A DNA stretch of 41,388 nucleotides from Verrucomicrobiota bacterium (GTDB lineage: Bacteria; Verrucomicrobiota; Verrucomicrobiia; Limisphaerales; JAIPKD01): NCBI GenBank assembly GCA_021733835.1, contig JAIPKD010000025.1, positions 1-41,388 of the forward strand. The letters are read 5' to 3'. The notes under the pieces were generated by a model that did not search any database, had not been told where the DNA came from, and saw only the letters and a list, made by a program, of their open reading frames with translations. The first letter of the stretch is position 1. Each line of letters begins with the position of its first letter. Shown here piece by piece: positions 1 to 9,923 of the stretch. Both the position numbers and the translations under genes were made by a program.

Positions 1-674
1 AATTCAACTTCATTCTCATCGGGCAACCTCATCAGCCAGTCGATCAGCCGAAATAAGTTCAGCACCTCCTCCTTGCTGTAACCTCGCTCGTACAACCGCC
101 GCGTCAGCTCCCACTTCATACGCTTACGCTGCGTCATGTCCCGGCGCGTCCGCTGCGTGGCCAAGTACGCCGCTATCACCACAGCGGCAGGATTCCTCTG
201 CTCTTCCAGCCATTGCCAATTCTTGCCGAATTCCATTAGCTTGCACACCGGATACCGAAATCTAAGCTCATACCCCCACAGCCGCTCCTCGTATGTGTCG
301 GGACACCACTTGGGATTCGCATCGGCCAATATCGCCAGGCTCACCACAGACTCATCATACCGGTCGGCTATCCGGTGATGGTACCGGTACATCCGTCGCG
401 GCAAGTCCTTGTCCACCCAACTCTGCACCTCCACGTGGATCAGTATCAATTCCTTCCGGTCGTCTTTGCGCCATACCTTGACCAATTTATCCACTCGTTG
501 CTTACCCCGTTTTGCGTCCCTGGTCACCTTCTGGAGTTCCTTATCCAAAAACTCGAACTTCTTATGCCAGTTTATATTGCCGGCAACCTCCGGGAAACAG
601 AACTCCAGGAGCGGTTGGAGGTATTGCTCCAGCGCCTCTTTCCAAGCCCCGTCGTAATCGGTTTGTCGTTTCAT
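1..674 (-). CDS. Rpn family recombination-promoting nuclease / putative transposase (PD-(D/E)XK), 3' end truncated by window edge
   Basis: Not in the ORF track because no stop lies inside the window. Manual reverse-strand translation from ATG at 674 gives an open frame to position 1: MKRQTDYDGAWKEALEQYLQPLLEFCFPEVAGNINWHKKFEFLDKELQKVTRDAKRGKQRVDKLVKVWRKDDRKELILIHVEVQSWVDKDLPRRMYRYHHRIADRYDESVVSLAILADANPKWCPDTY..., with the Rpn-type 'ELILIHVEVQ...RMYRYHHRI' core. Confidence 0.88.
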   Translation of the reverse strand, partial: MKRQTDYDGAWKEALEQYLQPLLEFCFPEVAGNINWHKKFEFLDKELQKVTRDAKRGKQRVDKLVKVWRKDDRKELILIHVEVQSWVDKDLPRRMYRYHHRIADRYDESVVSLAILADANPKWCPDTYEERLWGYELRFRYPVCKLMEFGKNWQWLEEQRNPAAVVIAAYLATQRTRRDMTQRKRMKWELTRRLYERGYSKEEVLNLFRLIDWLMRLPDENEVE

Positions 675-781
675 GACAATCTTGTGGTGATGCTACATCG
701 TCAAGTGGTAATAATGCAAAGAAATAATAGCCATGAATATAATCTGGATATTTAGTCAAGTACGCCAAAAAACGCGGAGAA

Positions 782-885
782 GTTTTGATTCCGGTTTCGT
801 TTACGTACACGTTTTTCGTATAGGTTCATCGACTGCGAATAATCAGAAACGCGAACGTGTAGTTGAACCTAGCTGGAATCAAAAC
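782..885. repeat. MITE/REP-like palindromic element, copy A
   Basis: Perfect 11-bp terminal inverted repeats GTTTTGATTCC (782-792) and GGAATCAAAAC (875-885); internal inverted pairs TACACGTT/AACGTGTA (806-813/854-861) and TAGGTTCA/TGAACCTA (821-828/864-871); shares sequence with 15252-15370. Confidence 0.7.
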
Positions 886-1128
886 AGCGGCATTGACAAA
901 AAATCTGTAAATTGGTTAGTTGTAGGATGTTATTAAGGGTGGTCGCGCCCGTAATTAGTAGATGTTGACGTGATTCGTGATTTGGAGCGCTACACAATGG
1001 TGTCGGGAGTCTTGCTGTTGTTTGGAAGTGCCGAGTGCTTTCTTGAACTGTCTGATGTGTGAGATGGTGATGGATTGTGCGGGACGCAATGCGGCGCCGG
1101 CGCCGGCTGAAAAATTCCCGCGTATAAG

Positions 1129-2436
1129 ATGATGAAATCAAATTTTAAGAATATATCCGGTTCGATAAACGCCCCTGTTGGATTCCGTGCGGGCAGTGTG
1201 TTTTGTGATATTAAAAAGCTTGGTACGGGGAAGGGTTCGGAAAAGGGGGATAAACACGATCTGGCCCTTGTGTGTTCGGATACACCTGCGGCGGTGGCAG
1301 GTATGTTTACGACAAGCCAGGTGCGCGCAGCGCCGGTGAAGATCAGTGTCGAACGCGCCGCGCGCAAATCGGCGCAGGCGATACTGATTAATTCGGGCAA
1401 TGCCAACGCATGCACCGGCAGTCGCGGGATGGCGGATGCGCTGGAAATGACAAACATTACGGCGCGCCTCCTGGAAATCCCCGAGGAGCACGTTCTAGTT
1501 TGTTCAACGGGCCGGATCGGCGTTCAATTACCGATGGAGAATGTCAGGGGCGGCATAGACGCGGTGGTGAAGGCGCTTGGTTCCAGCCACGAGTACGCGA
1601 CGCAGGCGGCCGAGGCGATTATGACCACAGACACGCGGCGCAAGGAAACGGCGGTCGAGTTCGAGTTGGATGGCCGGAGTGTCAAGATAGGCGGTATCTG
1701 CAAGGGCGCCGGGATGATCCAGCCCGGTATGAGCCGAACATCCTCCAGGCCCGCGGCGACGCCGTTGCATGCTACGATGCTTTGTGTGATAACCACAGAC
1801 GCAGCCGTCGAAGGTGAGGCGCTGAAGTCCGCCCTCGCTTGCGCCGTGGCGAACAGTTTCAATAGAATTACCATCGACGGCGACATGAGCACGAACGATT
1901 CGGTCATCGCCCTGGCCAACGGTCAGGCGGGCAATGAGCCGCTTTCCTTGGAAGCGGGCGATTGCGAAAGGTTCGGAATATTCCAAGACGCGCTGAATCA
2001 GGTTACGCTCGAGCTGGCGAAGATGATCGTCAGGGACGGCGAGGGCGTTTCGAAGTTCATTACCATTCGAGTTGGGGGCGCCGAGTCGTTTGCTGATGCG
2101 GATGCGGCGGCGCGCTCGGTTGCGAACAGCGCGTTGGTAAAGACGAGCTGGTGCGGCGGCGATCCGAACTGGGGCAGGATAATGGGCGCACTTGGGTATT
2201 CGAACGCGCGCATCGATGAGGAATCGGTCGATATCGGATACTCGCGTTCCGGCGATGCGGAGGTTAGGTTTGCGCTGGAGTTCGGCAAGCCCGCTGTTGA
2301 TTTGGAAAGCCTGAAGGAGATCACCGTTCTCGATGAATTCGATATTCATATTAATCTGAACAGGGGTGACGGTGAAGCGGTGGTTTACACGTGCGATTTA
2401 ACCGAGGCGTATGTCGATTTTAATAAAGGCGAGTAA
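1129..2436 (+). CDS. argJ: Bifunctional glutamate N-acetyltransferase / amino-acid acetyltransferase (ornithine acetyltransferase) ArgJ
   Basis: ArgJ motifs: NSGNANACTG, ICKGAGMIQPGM...ATMLCVITTDA, TIDGDMSTND, WCGGDPNWGRIMGALGYS; followed by argB, argD and argF. Confidence 0.96.
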   Translation: MMKSNFKNISGSINAPVGFRAGSVFCDIKKLGTGKGSEKGDKHDLALVCSDTPAAVAGMFTTSQVRAAPVKISVERAARKSAQAILINSGNANACTGSRGMADALEMTNITARLLEIPEEHVLVCSTGRIGVQLPMENVRGGIDAVVKALGSSHEYATQAAEAIMTTDTRRKETAVEFELDGRSVKIGGICKGAGMIQPGMSRTSSRPAATPLHATMLCVITTDAAVEGEALKSALACAVANSFNRITIDGDMSTNDSVIALANGQAGNEPLSLEAGDCERFGIFQDALNQVTLELAKMIVRDGEGVSKFITIRVGGAESFADADAAARSVANSALVKTSWCGGDPNWGRIMGALGYSNARIDEESVDIGYSRSGDAEVRFALEFGKPAVDLESLKEITVLDEFDIHINLNRGDGEAVVYTCDLTEAYVDFNKGE

Positions 2437-2457
2437 AAATTCTAATCTGCATTTGAA

Positions 2458-3333
2458 ATGAAAAATTTAATTTCCAAGGCGGCGACTCTATTGGAGGCGT
2501 TGCCGTACATTCAAAGGTTCCGTAATCAGACCTTCGTAATTAAATACGGGGGAAGCTTCATGGACTCCGAAGACCCCGCCGTGCGTGACAGCGTGGCAAG
2601 GGACATCGTGTTTTTGGAGGCCGTGGGTATAAAACCGGTCGTCGTTCACGGCGGCGGAAAGGCGATAAGCCGCGCCATGGACGAAGAAAAGCTTGAGACG
2701 AAGTTTGTCCAGGGCATGCGGATGACGGATGAAAAGACAGTGAGTGTGGTCGAACGTGTCCTATCCAACAAGATTAATCCGCATATAGTCGATACAATTA
2801 ATTCATTCGGCGGCATGGCAAAGGGCTTCTCTGGGACGCGGATTTTCCGATGTAAGAAAATGCTCGTAAACGATCCCGAGCACGGCGGAGTCGACGCCGG
2901 ATTCATCGGCGAGGTAACGGACTTATACACCGATCCAATAACCGAATGTGTTTCAAGGAACATAACGCCGATAGTCAGTCCAACCGCCACGGGTGAAGAC
3001 GGCTTTATTTATAATTGCAACGCCGACGTAGCCGCGGCGAAGATGGCAATAGCGCTTAAGGCGAGCCGGCTGGTTTTTATGAGTGACGTGCCGGGATTAA
3101 TGCGCGACATTAATGATCCGGCATCGGTCATCTCGCACCTGCGCACGGGGGAAGTCGAGAAGCTTAAGAACGAAGGTGTGATCGACAAGGGTATGGTACC
3201 GAAGATAGACAGCGCGGTCGAGGCTATCAACTCGGGCGTAGACAAGGTATCATTAGTGGACGGCCGCGTCTCTCATGCCGTGCTGCTGGAGATATTCACG
3301 GACGAAGGCGTGGGAACAGAGGTTGTATTATAA
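2458..3333 (+). CDS. argB: Acetylglutamate kinase
   Basis: FVIKYGGSFMD, VVVHGGGKAIS, FVQGMRMTDEKT, FMSDVPGLMRD; arginine cluster context. Confidence 0.97.
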   Translation: MKNLISKAATLLEALPYIQRFRNQTFVIKYGGSFMDSEDPAVRDSVARDIVFLEAVGIKPVVVHGGGKAISRAMDEEKLETKFVQGMRMTDEKTVSVVERVLSNKINPHIVDTINSFGGMAKGFSGTRIFRCKKMLVNDPEHGGVDAGFIGEVTDLYTDPITECVSRNITPIVSPTATGEDGFIYNCNADVAAAKMAIALKASRLVFMSDVPGLMRDINDPASVISHLRTGEVEKLKNEGVIDKGMVPKIDSAVEAINSGVDKVSLVDGRVSHAVLLEIFTDEGVGTEVVL

Positions 3334-3365
3334 CGCATAATGTTAACACATAGAAATTTGCCGAT

Positions 3366-4616
3366 ATGACAATGAACGCTAAATCGTTGTATGAAAAATA
3401 CGTAGTACCGTCATATAAACGGTTCGACCTCACATTTTCGCACGGCAGCGGGAGCAGGCTTACGGATGTGGACGGCAAGGAATACCTGGACATGGGCGGT
3501 GGTATCGCCGTCTCATGTCTTGGGCATGGGCATCCCGAGCTTGTCGATACACTGCGGGAGCAGGCCGGAAAAATGCTCCATATCTCGAACCTGTACTACC
3601 ACGAGGGACAGGGCAGCCTGGCGGAGGCGATTGTGAATTTGATTGCGCCCGGTAAATGTTTCTTTTGCAACAGCGGCGCCGAGGCCAATGAAGGGCTTTT
3701 TAAGTTGGCACGGAAATTCGGTCATGACGAAGGGCGTTACGAGATCATCACCGCCAGGAACTCGTTTCATGGGCGGACGCTCGCCGGCATCGCAGCTACC
3801 GGACAGGATAAGGTTAAAACCGGTTTCGAACCGATAATGCCGGGGTTCAGACACGTGCCCTTCAATGATATCGACGCGGTCAAAAGCGCCATATCACCGT
3901 CAACCGTAGCTGTAATGATCGAAGGCATCCAGGGCGAGGGCGGGATAACGCCGGCAAAGATCGATTACATGCTTGCGCTGCGCCGCTTGTGCGATGAACG
4001 GAAATTGCTCCTGTTGATGGACGAAGTACAATGTGGTTTCTTCCGTACCGGCAAGTTCCTGGGATACCAGCGGCTGCTTGAGGGTGTCGAAGGCGGTGAA
4101 TCGTTCCTGCCCGACGGTGTGTCCATGGCGAAATCGCTGGCCGCCGGGTTCCCGATGGGGATGTTCTGGACGCGTGAGAGATACGCGGACTTACTGGGCC
4201 CGGGCGCTCATGCGAGCACATTCGGGGGAACGCCGCTGGCGTGCGCCGTCGCATTGAAGGTTATGGAAATAGTCCGGCGCGACGGCCTGGACGCGAACGC
4301 CCGTGATTCCGGTGAATTAATAATGAACCGGCTGCGCGAACTTGCCCAGCGGTTCCCGGGGATCATAACGGATGTACGCGGGCTGGGATTCATAATCGGT
4401 TTCGAGCTGGCTGAGGCCAAGTCCGTCAAGGCCTTCGGTTCCAGCGATGCGCCGAGCTCGTTGCAATTTGTTGAAAGGCTGCACGAGGCGGGGCTTTTGA
4501 CCGTTCCCGCCGGCGCGCGTGTAGTGCGATTGTTGCCGCCGTTGAACTTGAGTAAAGATGATGCCGAACACGCTGTAAGTATAATTCGTAAAGTGGTCGA
4601 AGACGTGGCATCATGA
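3366..4616 (+). CDS. argD: Acetylornithine/succinylornithine family aminotransferase
   Basis: Class III aminotransferase motifs: FCNSGAEANEGLFKLARK, SFHGRTLA, LLMDEVQCGFFRTGKF, STFGGTPLACA; in arg cluster. Confidence 0.95.
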   Translation: MTMNAKSLYEKYVVPSYKRFDLTFSHGSGSRLTDVDGKEYLDMGGGIAVSCLGHGHPELVDTLREQAGKMLHISNLYYHEGQGSLAEAIVNLIAPGKCFFCNSGAEANEGLFKLARKFGHDEGRYEIITARNSFHGRTLAGIAATGQDKVKTGFEPIMPGFRHVPFNDIDAVKSAISPSTVAVMIEGIQGEGGITPAKIDYMLALRRLCDERKLLLLMDEVQCGFFRTGKFLGYQRLLEGVEGGESFLPDGVSMAKSLAAGFPMGMFWTRERYADLLGPGAHASTFGGTPLACAVALKVMEIVRRDGLDANARDSGELIMNRLRELAQRFPGIITDVRGLGFIIGFELAEAKSVKAFGSSDAPSSLQFVERLHEAGLLTVPAGARVVRLLPPLNLSKDDAEHAVSIIRKVVEDVAS

Positions 4617-4626
4617 TGTAAGGCCT

Positions 4627-5523
4627 ATGAAACATTTGCTCAGCATCGAGGCCCTTGATAAGGCGGATATCATATCGATCCTGGACGCGGTACCGCGGAT
4701 CAAGCGTGAACGCTACACGACGGTGGATACGATATTGAACGGCGGTATTTGGGCGATGATTTTCAGCAAGTCATCGACGCGTACCAGGGTATCGTTTGAG
4801 GTGGGGATTCGCGAGCTGGGTGGTAGTACGTTGTTCCTCCCCGCCAACGAGATTCAGTTGGGCAGGGGCGAGCCTATAAGCGATACCGCAAGGGTGCTCG
4901 GCAGGATGGTGCGCGGCGCTGTAATTAGGACGTTTGATCAATCGGATGTCGAAGACTTCGCAAAGTACTCGGCGATTCCAACCGTGAACGCGCTGACTGA
5001 TCGCGAGCATCCGTGTCAGGTGCTGAGTGATCTGTTTACCATTCAAGAGGCGCTGGGCTCGATAAAGGATAGGGTGATTACGTTTATCGGCGACGGTTCA
5101 TGTAATGTACCGACCTCGTGGGTGTTTGCGGCGGGTAAACTTGGATTCGAGCTGCGTATCGCCGCGCCGGAGAAGTACCAGCCTGAGTCGGATGTGCTCG
5201 AGTCCGCGCCGGCTAACGTACATTGTCTCGAGGACGTCCGGGCCGCCGTCGAGGGCGCCGATGTGTTGTACACGGACGTCTGGGTATCAATGGGTAAAGA
5301 GAAGGAGTTCCAGGAGCGACTGAAATGGCTGAAGGGGTACCGTTTAAAAAAGTCGTTGCATGAACACGCCAAGCCCGGGGCCTTGGTCATGCATTGCCTG
5401 CCGGCGTATCGCGGGATGGAGATCGATGAGGACTTATTCGAGGAACATGCCGAAACGATTTTTACGCAGGCGGAGAACCGGTTGCATACGCAAAAAGCTA
5501 TAATCAAGTGGATGCTGCAATAG
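4627..5523 (+). CDS. argF: Ornithine carbamoyltransferase
   Basis: SKSSTRTRVSFEVG (carbamoyl-phosphate binding), DREHPCQVLSDLFT, MHCLPAYRGMEID. Confidence 0.97.
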   Translation: MKHLLSIEALDKADIISILDAVPRIKRERYTTVDTILNGGIWAMIFSKSSTRTRVSFEVGIRELGGSTLFLPANEIQLGRGEPISDTARVLGRMVRGAVIRTFDQSDVEDFAKYSAIPTVNALTDREHPCQVLSDLFTIQEALGSIKDRVITFIGDGSCNVPTSWVFAAGKLGFELRIAAPEKYQPESDVLESAPANVHCLEDVRAAVEGADVLYTDVWVSMGKEKEFQERLKWLKGYRLKKSLHEHAKPGALVMHCLPAYRGMEIDEDLFEEHAETIFTQAENRLHTQKAIIKWMLQ

Positions 5524-5526
5524 ATG

Positions 5527-6723
5527 TCATGCCGGGGGCGACTGATCAACCGGGACGGTAATGAAGAATGTAGTGCCGTGACCGAGCTTGCTCTGTGCGT
5601 GTACCCTTCCGCCGTGTGATTGCACGATATGTTTGACTATCGAAAGACCGAGGCCGGTGCCGCCTTGTTCGCGTGACCTGCCGCGGTCGACACGGTAGAA
5701 CCTCTCGAATATCCGCTCCAGAGCGTCTTCGGGGATACCGGGACCGTTGTCGGATACCTCAAGCTCGACGAATTTGTTGTTTGTATAATGCCCGGATATG
5801 ACGATGCGGACGCCGTTTTGTCCGTACTTGATCGCGTTATCTACCAGGTTTGAAAGTACTTGTTCGAAGCGGTCTGAGTCGATGTTCGCGGATAAACCTG
5901 TCGGGACGCGATTTTCGATAGTGAAGGTCTTGTCGGTGATCGACGAGTTCATGTCGTCTATAACGTGTGTCGTCATGGCGTGAAGAGAGGCGGGGCTGCG
6001 GTTTAGGATCACAGGCCCCGATTCGAGTCTGGAGATGGTAAGTAGGTCTTCGATGAGGAATGTGAGGCGGTCTGCGTGTTTCTGTATTATCTGGAGGAAC
6101 CGTGCGGCGATTGGCGGCTCGTCTTTGGCGCCTGATAGGAGTGTTTCTACGTATCCTTTGATGAGCGAAAGCGGAGTGCGGAGTTCGTGGCTTACGTTGG
6201 CGACGAATTCTTTCCTTGTGTTTTCGAGCTGCTTGATTCGGCTGAGGTCATGGAAGACGAGGATCACGCCGGTTTTGGTATCGCCGGGAGACTTTAGGGC
6301 GGTTGCGTTGAGCTGGAGTATGCATTGATGTAATTCAGGTGGTTCGAATTCGAAGCCGAGCACATTTTCTTCTTTTCGCGCCTTGTCGACTATTTCCTGA
6401 ATTTGATGCATTCGCAAGGCTTCCATTATCGTTCGGCCGCGCGCTGATTGTTGCAAGTTAAAAAGGCGGACGGCGGAATTATTAATGAATTGGATTTTGT
6501 CTGCGTCGTCCAGGATGATTATGCCTTCGGCCATGCTGTCGAAGAGCGTTTCGAGTCTGCGCTGTTCCTGTTGTTTGAGTTCGCGCTTGCGGTATTCGAG
6601 GGTGACCACCCGGTTTCGTATGGTTTCGAGTTCGATGCGAAGCTCCTTAGTATGCCGTAGTAAAAGGAATATTATGAATGCGAGAAGGATCGAGAGTGCC
6701 GCAAAGATGATTTCGTAGCTCAT
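5527..6723 (-). CDS. phoR: PhoR-type sensor histidine kinase (TM, PAS, HisKA, HATPase)
   Basis: Single N-terminal TM; PAS-like FDSMAEGIIILDDADKIQFIN; H-box FVANVSHELRTPLSLIKGYVETL; NLVDNAIKYG; DNGPGIP; GTGLGLSIVKHIV; follows phoB in the phosphate module. Confidence 0.93.
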   Translation of the reverse strand: MSYEIIFAALSILLAFIIFLLLRHTKELRIELETIRNRVVTLEYRKRELKQQEQRRLETLFDSMAEGIIILDDADKIQFINNSAVRLFNLQQSARGRTIMEALRMHQIQEIVDKARKEENVLGFEFEPPELHQCILQLNATALKSPGDTKTGVILVFHDLSRIKQLENTRKEFVANVSHELRTPLSLIKGYVETLLSGAKDEPPIAARFLQIIQKHADRLTFLIEDLLTISRLESGPVILNRSPASLHAMTTHVIDDMNSSITDKTFTIENRVPTGLSANIDSDRFEQVLSNLVDNAIKYGQNGVRIVISGHYTNNKFVELEVSDNGPGIPEDALERIFERFYRVDRGRSREQGGTGLGLSIVKHIVQSHGGRVHAQSKLGHGTTFFITVPVDQSPPA

Positions 6724-6794
6724 GGATTAAAGTGAATGTATCCGGATTTCAAGGGTTGCGAATACGGGCTTATTAATGGTTGCCAAAGTGATAA

Positions 6795-7481
6795 TCATGT
6801 ATCTCTGAACCTGTAACCGATACCGCGGACGGTATCGATGTGCCGCGCGGACTCACCGAGTTTCTCTCTGAGCCTGCGCATGTGTGTATCTACGGTTCGG
6901 GTTTCTATGATCCTGTCATAGCCCCAAACGTCCTGGAGCAATTGGTCGCGGGACTGGACGCGTCCGCGCCGCTGCGCCAGAAGGCTGAGGAGCTTGAACT
7001 CGGTGGCCGTTAGTTCGATCTCCTTGTCTTTGACTATGACCTCGTGGCGAGGCAAGTCTATCTTGAGGTTACCGATCCGGATTTCTTCTTCGGGTTCGCG
7101 CTCGGTGGCGCTGCGATTGAGCAGTTTCTTTATTCTCAGCACCAGTTCGCGCGGACTGAACGGCTTGGTAATATAATCGTCCGCGCCGAGCTCGAGGCCG
7201 AGGACGCGGTCTATCTCCGCGGCCTTGGCCGTCAGCATGATCACCGGTATATGGATTGTCTTTTTATCGCGGCGCAGTATCTTACAGACCTCAAGGCCGT
7301 CCATTTCGGGTAGCATAAGGTCCAATACGATAAGATCGGGCAGGTGCTCCCTGGCTTTCTTTAATGCGTCTTCTCCGTCATCGGCGCTGATTACGCTGTA
7401 ACCCGCGGCCCTGATGTTGAAATCTATCAGCTCGAGCGCGTCCGGTTCGTCATCGACTATCAGTATGGTCTGTTTCTTCAT
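6795..7481 (-). CDS. phoB: PhoB-type response regulator (REC + winged-helix)
   Basis: [19 protein letters not shown]..., [31 protein letters not shown]-terminal DNA-binding [25 protein letters not shown]. Start placed at 7481 (MKKQ) rather than the track's 7586, which would overlap phoU by more than 100 bp. Confidence 0.94.
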   Translation of the reverse strand: MKKQTILIVDDEPDALELIDFNIRAAGYSVISADDGEDALKKAREHLPDLIVLDLMLPEMDGLEVCKILRRDKKTIHIPVIMLTAKAAEIDRVLGLELGADDYITKPFSPRELVLRIKKLLNRSATEREPEEEIRIGNLKIDLPRHEVIVKDKEIELTATEFKLLSLLAQRRGRVQSRDQLLQDVWGYDRIIETRTVDTHMRRLREKLGESARHIDTVRGIGYRFRDT

Positions 7482-8187
7482 TACCTTGTGATTCGATCGG
7501 GTTCGTGGTTTCTGTTTTTCGTTGTTGATGCCGAATGTCCTTGGCTTCATAGAGGAACACGACTTCTTCGGCGATGTTGGTGGCATGATCGCCGATACGT
7601 TCCATGCATTTGGATATTACCATCCAGTGCAGCGCCCTATTGATGATGGAAGGGTTGGCGGCCATATATTCGGCCAATTGCAACTGGAAGTCCTTGTTCA
7701 ATTCATCCACCTCCTTGTCGCGTCTGATGTTTGCCATGGCGGTTTGCAGATCGCCGTTCACGAAAGAATGTAGTGATTGCTTCAGCATACCGGCGACTAT
7801 GCTCGCCATTTCCGGGACGGCGTTTGATGTCTTGAGCGCGGGTTCGCTGTTGAGCTTGATTACGCGACGAGCGATGGTGGTGGATTCATCACCGACGCGT
7901 TCGAGTTCGTTCGAGCATTTCATTGTCACGGTGATGAGGCGCAGGTCCGAGGCTACCGGCGCCTTGAGAGCGAGGAAGTCGATCGCCAATTCGTCGAGTT
8001 CTTTTTCGAACTGATCGATTATTGAGTCGTCTTCTTCAACCTTGAGCGCAAGCTCGTCGTTACGTTCCAATAGTGCGCGTACGGCCAGATTCAATGCCGC
8101 CTCGGCGTGGCTGGCCATGGTAAGAAGCTTTTGTTTCAGTGAAACAAGTTCTTTTTCAAATGGGCGTTCCATGTGATAAATATGCAT
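7450..8187 (-). CDS. phoU: Phosphate signaling complex protein PhoU
   Basis: Two PhoU repeats (MASHAEAALNLAVRALLERNDELALKVEEDDSIIDQFEKELDELAIDFLALKAPVASDLR ... RIGDHATNIAEEVVFL); between pstB and phoB. Confidence 0.95.
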   Translation of the reverse strand: MHIYHMERPFEKELVSLKQKLLTMASHAEAALNLAVRALLERNDELALKVEEDDSIIDQFEKELDELAIDFLALKAPVASDLRLITVTMKCSNELERVGDESTTIARRVIKLNSEPALKTSNAVPEMASIVAGMLKQSLHSFVNGDLQTAMANIRRDKEVDELNKDFQLQLAEYMAANPSIINRALHWMVISKCMERIGDHATNIAEEVVFLYEAKDIRHQQRKTETTNPIESQGNEETDHTDSR

Positions 8188-9053
8188 TAACCGAATCGTC
8201 CAGTCACGTAATCTTCTGTTTGTTTATTGGATGGATTGGTGAATATCTTATGGGTTTGGTTGAACTCAATCAGCTCGCCGAGATAGAAGAATGCGGTGTA
8301 ATCGGATATACGCGCCGCTTGTTGCATGTTGTGTGTCACGATTACGATGGTCAGCTTTTCCTTGAGTGTGGTTATCAAGTCTTCAATCTTCGCTGTGGCT
8401 ATCGGATCAAGAGCGCTGCACGGTTCGTCCATGAGCAGGATTTCCGGTTCGACGGCTAGAGCGCGGGCGATGCAAAGGCGTTGTTGTTGTCCGCCGGAGA
8501 GCGATATAGCCGGGCGTTCCAACCTATCCTTGACCTCGTCCCACAGGGCGGCCAGCTTCAGCGATTTTTCGGTTTGTTCTCTTAATATGCGCTTGTTTTT
8601 AACACCGTTTAGTTTAAGTCCCGCCGTTACGTTTTGAGCGATGGACATTGTGGGGAAGGGATTGGACTTTTGAAAGACCATGCCGATTTTCCTGCGTATG
8701 AGTGTGGGGTCGATGTCGGGGGCGTATAGGTTTTGTCCGAGCAGATTGATTCGGCCGTCCATGCGCGCGCCGAGCACGAGTTCATGCATGCGGTTCAGGC
8801 AGCGGATGAATGTGGACTTACCGCATCCGCTGGGGCCGATTATCGCCGTTACGGCGTTGGAGGGGATGTGCAGGTTTACGTCGTGCAGGACATGATGGTT
8901 CCCGAACCAGACATTCAGGTCGCATACATCGAAGGCCCGGTTTATTTGATTGGATTGCGGCGTGTCGTGCGAATTCCGGATGTGCGCCGCACTTTGTGTG
9001 GATGTCTGGTTTGCGGCTGGATTATGTTTTTGTTCTTCCATTATCAGGTTCAT
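8187..9053 (-). CDS. pstB: Phosphate ABC transporter ATP-binding protein PstB
   Basis: [74 protein letters not shown]; stop overlaps phoU start (TAATG). Confidence 0.97.
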   Translation of the reverse strand: MNLIMEEQKHNPAANQTSTQSAAHIRNSHDTPQSNQINRAFDVCDLNVWFGNHHVLHDVNLHIPSNAVTAIIGPSGCGKSTFIRCLNRMHELVLGARMDGRINLLGQNLYAPDIDPTLIRRKIGMVFQKSNPFPTMSIAQNVTAGLKLNGVKNKRILREQTEKSLKLAALWDEVKDRLERPAISLSGGQQQRLCIARALAVEPEILLMDEPCSALDPIATAKIEDLITTLKEKLTIVIVTHNMQQAARISDYTAFFYLGELIEFNQTHKIFTNPSNKQTEDYVTGRFG

Positions 9054-9064
9054 GCTGATCGGCC

Positions 9065-9916
9065 TTATTTGTTGCTGCCTATATTAATGATAGTACGTAT
9101 ACCGAAATTAATGAACAAGATCATTAGGATCAACACAAGCGCGCCCGCCCAGGCCTGTTGATGCCATTCGTCATATGGGGAGATTGCGTAATTAAAAATC
9201 TGGAGCGGCAGCGCGGCGATCGGTTGATCCAGGCTTTGCGCCCAATATCTGTTGCCGAAAGCAGTGAATAAGAGCGGCGCGGTTTCTCCCGCCACGCGCG
9301 CTTGGGCAAGGAGTACCGATGAGACTATGCCGCGGAACGCGGTTTTCATCACAATGAACACTGTGGTCTTCCACTTCGGTATGCCCAGGGCAAGCGCGGC
9401 TTCCCTGTAATCACGAGGGACGAGGAGCAGGACTTCCTCGGTGGTGCGAAGGATCAACGGAATCATCATGAAACCCAACACTACACCGCCGCTCAGCGCC
9501 GAAAAGCCTTTCATCGGCACGACGATCAATGCGTAAACCACTATGCCCCATACGATCGACGGCACGCCGTTCAGTATGTCGGCCATGAACCGGATCACAC
9601 GATTGAAGTGCGCGTTGCCGTATTCTGAAAGGTACACTCCCCCGAGTACGCCGAAAGGTATGCCGACTGCGGAGGCAAGGCCCAGGAGGATCAATGTGCC
9701 CACTATCGCGTTGGCCATGCCGCCGCCTTTTTCGCCCACGGGCGCCGGGAGGTTCAGGAGGAAATTGAGATCGATAGAACTGATCCCTTCGCTCAGTAGA
9801 TGGAAGAATACGAATCCCAAGGGCGCCACTACCAGAACGGCGCTTAAGACGCAGAGCCCCGATATGAACGTGCTCTTGAGCTTGCGATATCTGTCGTATG
9901 CCGGACTTGTTTGCAT
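9065..9916 (-). CDS. pstA: Phosphate ABC transporter permease PstA
   Basis: Multi-TM permease: [61 protein letters not shown]; between pstB and pstC. Confidence 0.94.
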   Translation of the reverse strand: MQTSPAYDRYRKLKSTFISGLCVLSAVLVVAPLGFVFFHLLSEGISSIDLNFLLNLPAPVGEKGGGMANAIVGTLILLGLASAVGIPFGVLGGVYLSEYGNAHFNRVIRFMADILNGVPSIVWGIVVYALIVVPMKGFSALSGGVVLGFMMIPLILRTTEEVLLLVPRDYREAALALGIPKWKTTVFIVMKTAFRGIVSSVLLAQARVAGETAPLLFTAFGNRYWAQSLDQPIAALPLQIFNYAISPYDEWHQQAWAGALVLILMILFINFGIRTIINIGSNK

Positions 9917-9923
9917 TGGTCGA

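Noticed and set aside
562-810. 82-aa ORF (MYVNETGIKTS...) and the similar 15068-15298 ORF as a shared peptide family
   Set aside because: The similarity follows from the DNA repeat shared by the two loci, and the first ORF overlaps the Rpn gene start; no start-site or codon evidence
1528-2349. 273-aa minus-strand ORF antisense to argJ
   Set aside because: Lies entirely within confidently identified argJ; sequence rich in R/H/A typical of antisense frames in GC-biased genes; no family resemblance
7482-7586. 35-residue N-terminal extension of PhoB in the ORF track
   Set aside because: Overlaps phoU heavily and does not look like receiver-domain sequence; [12 protein letters not shown] at 7481 is the canonical start
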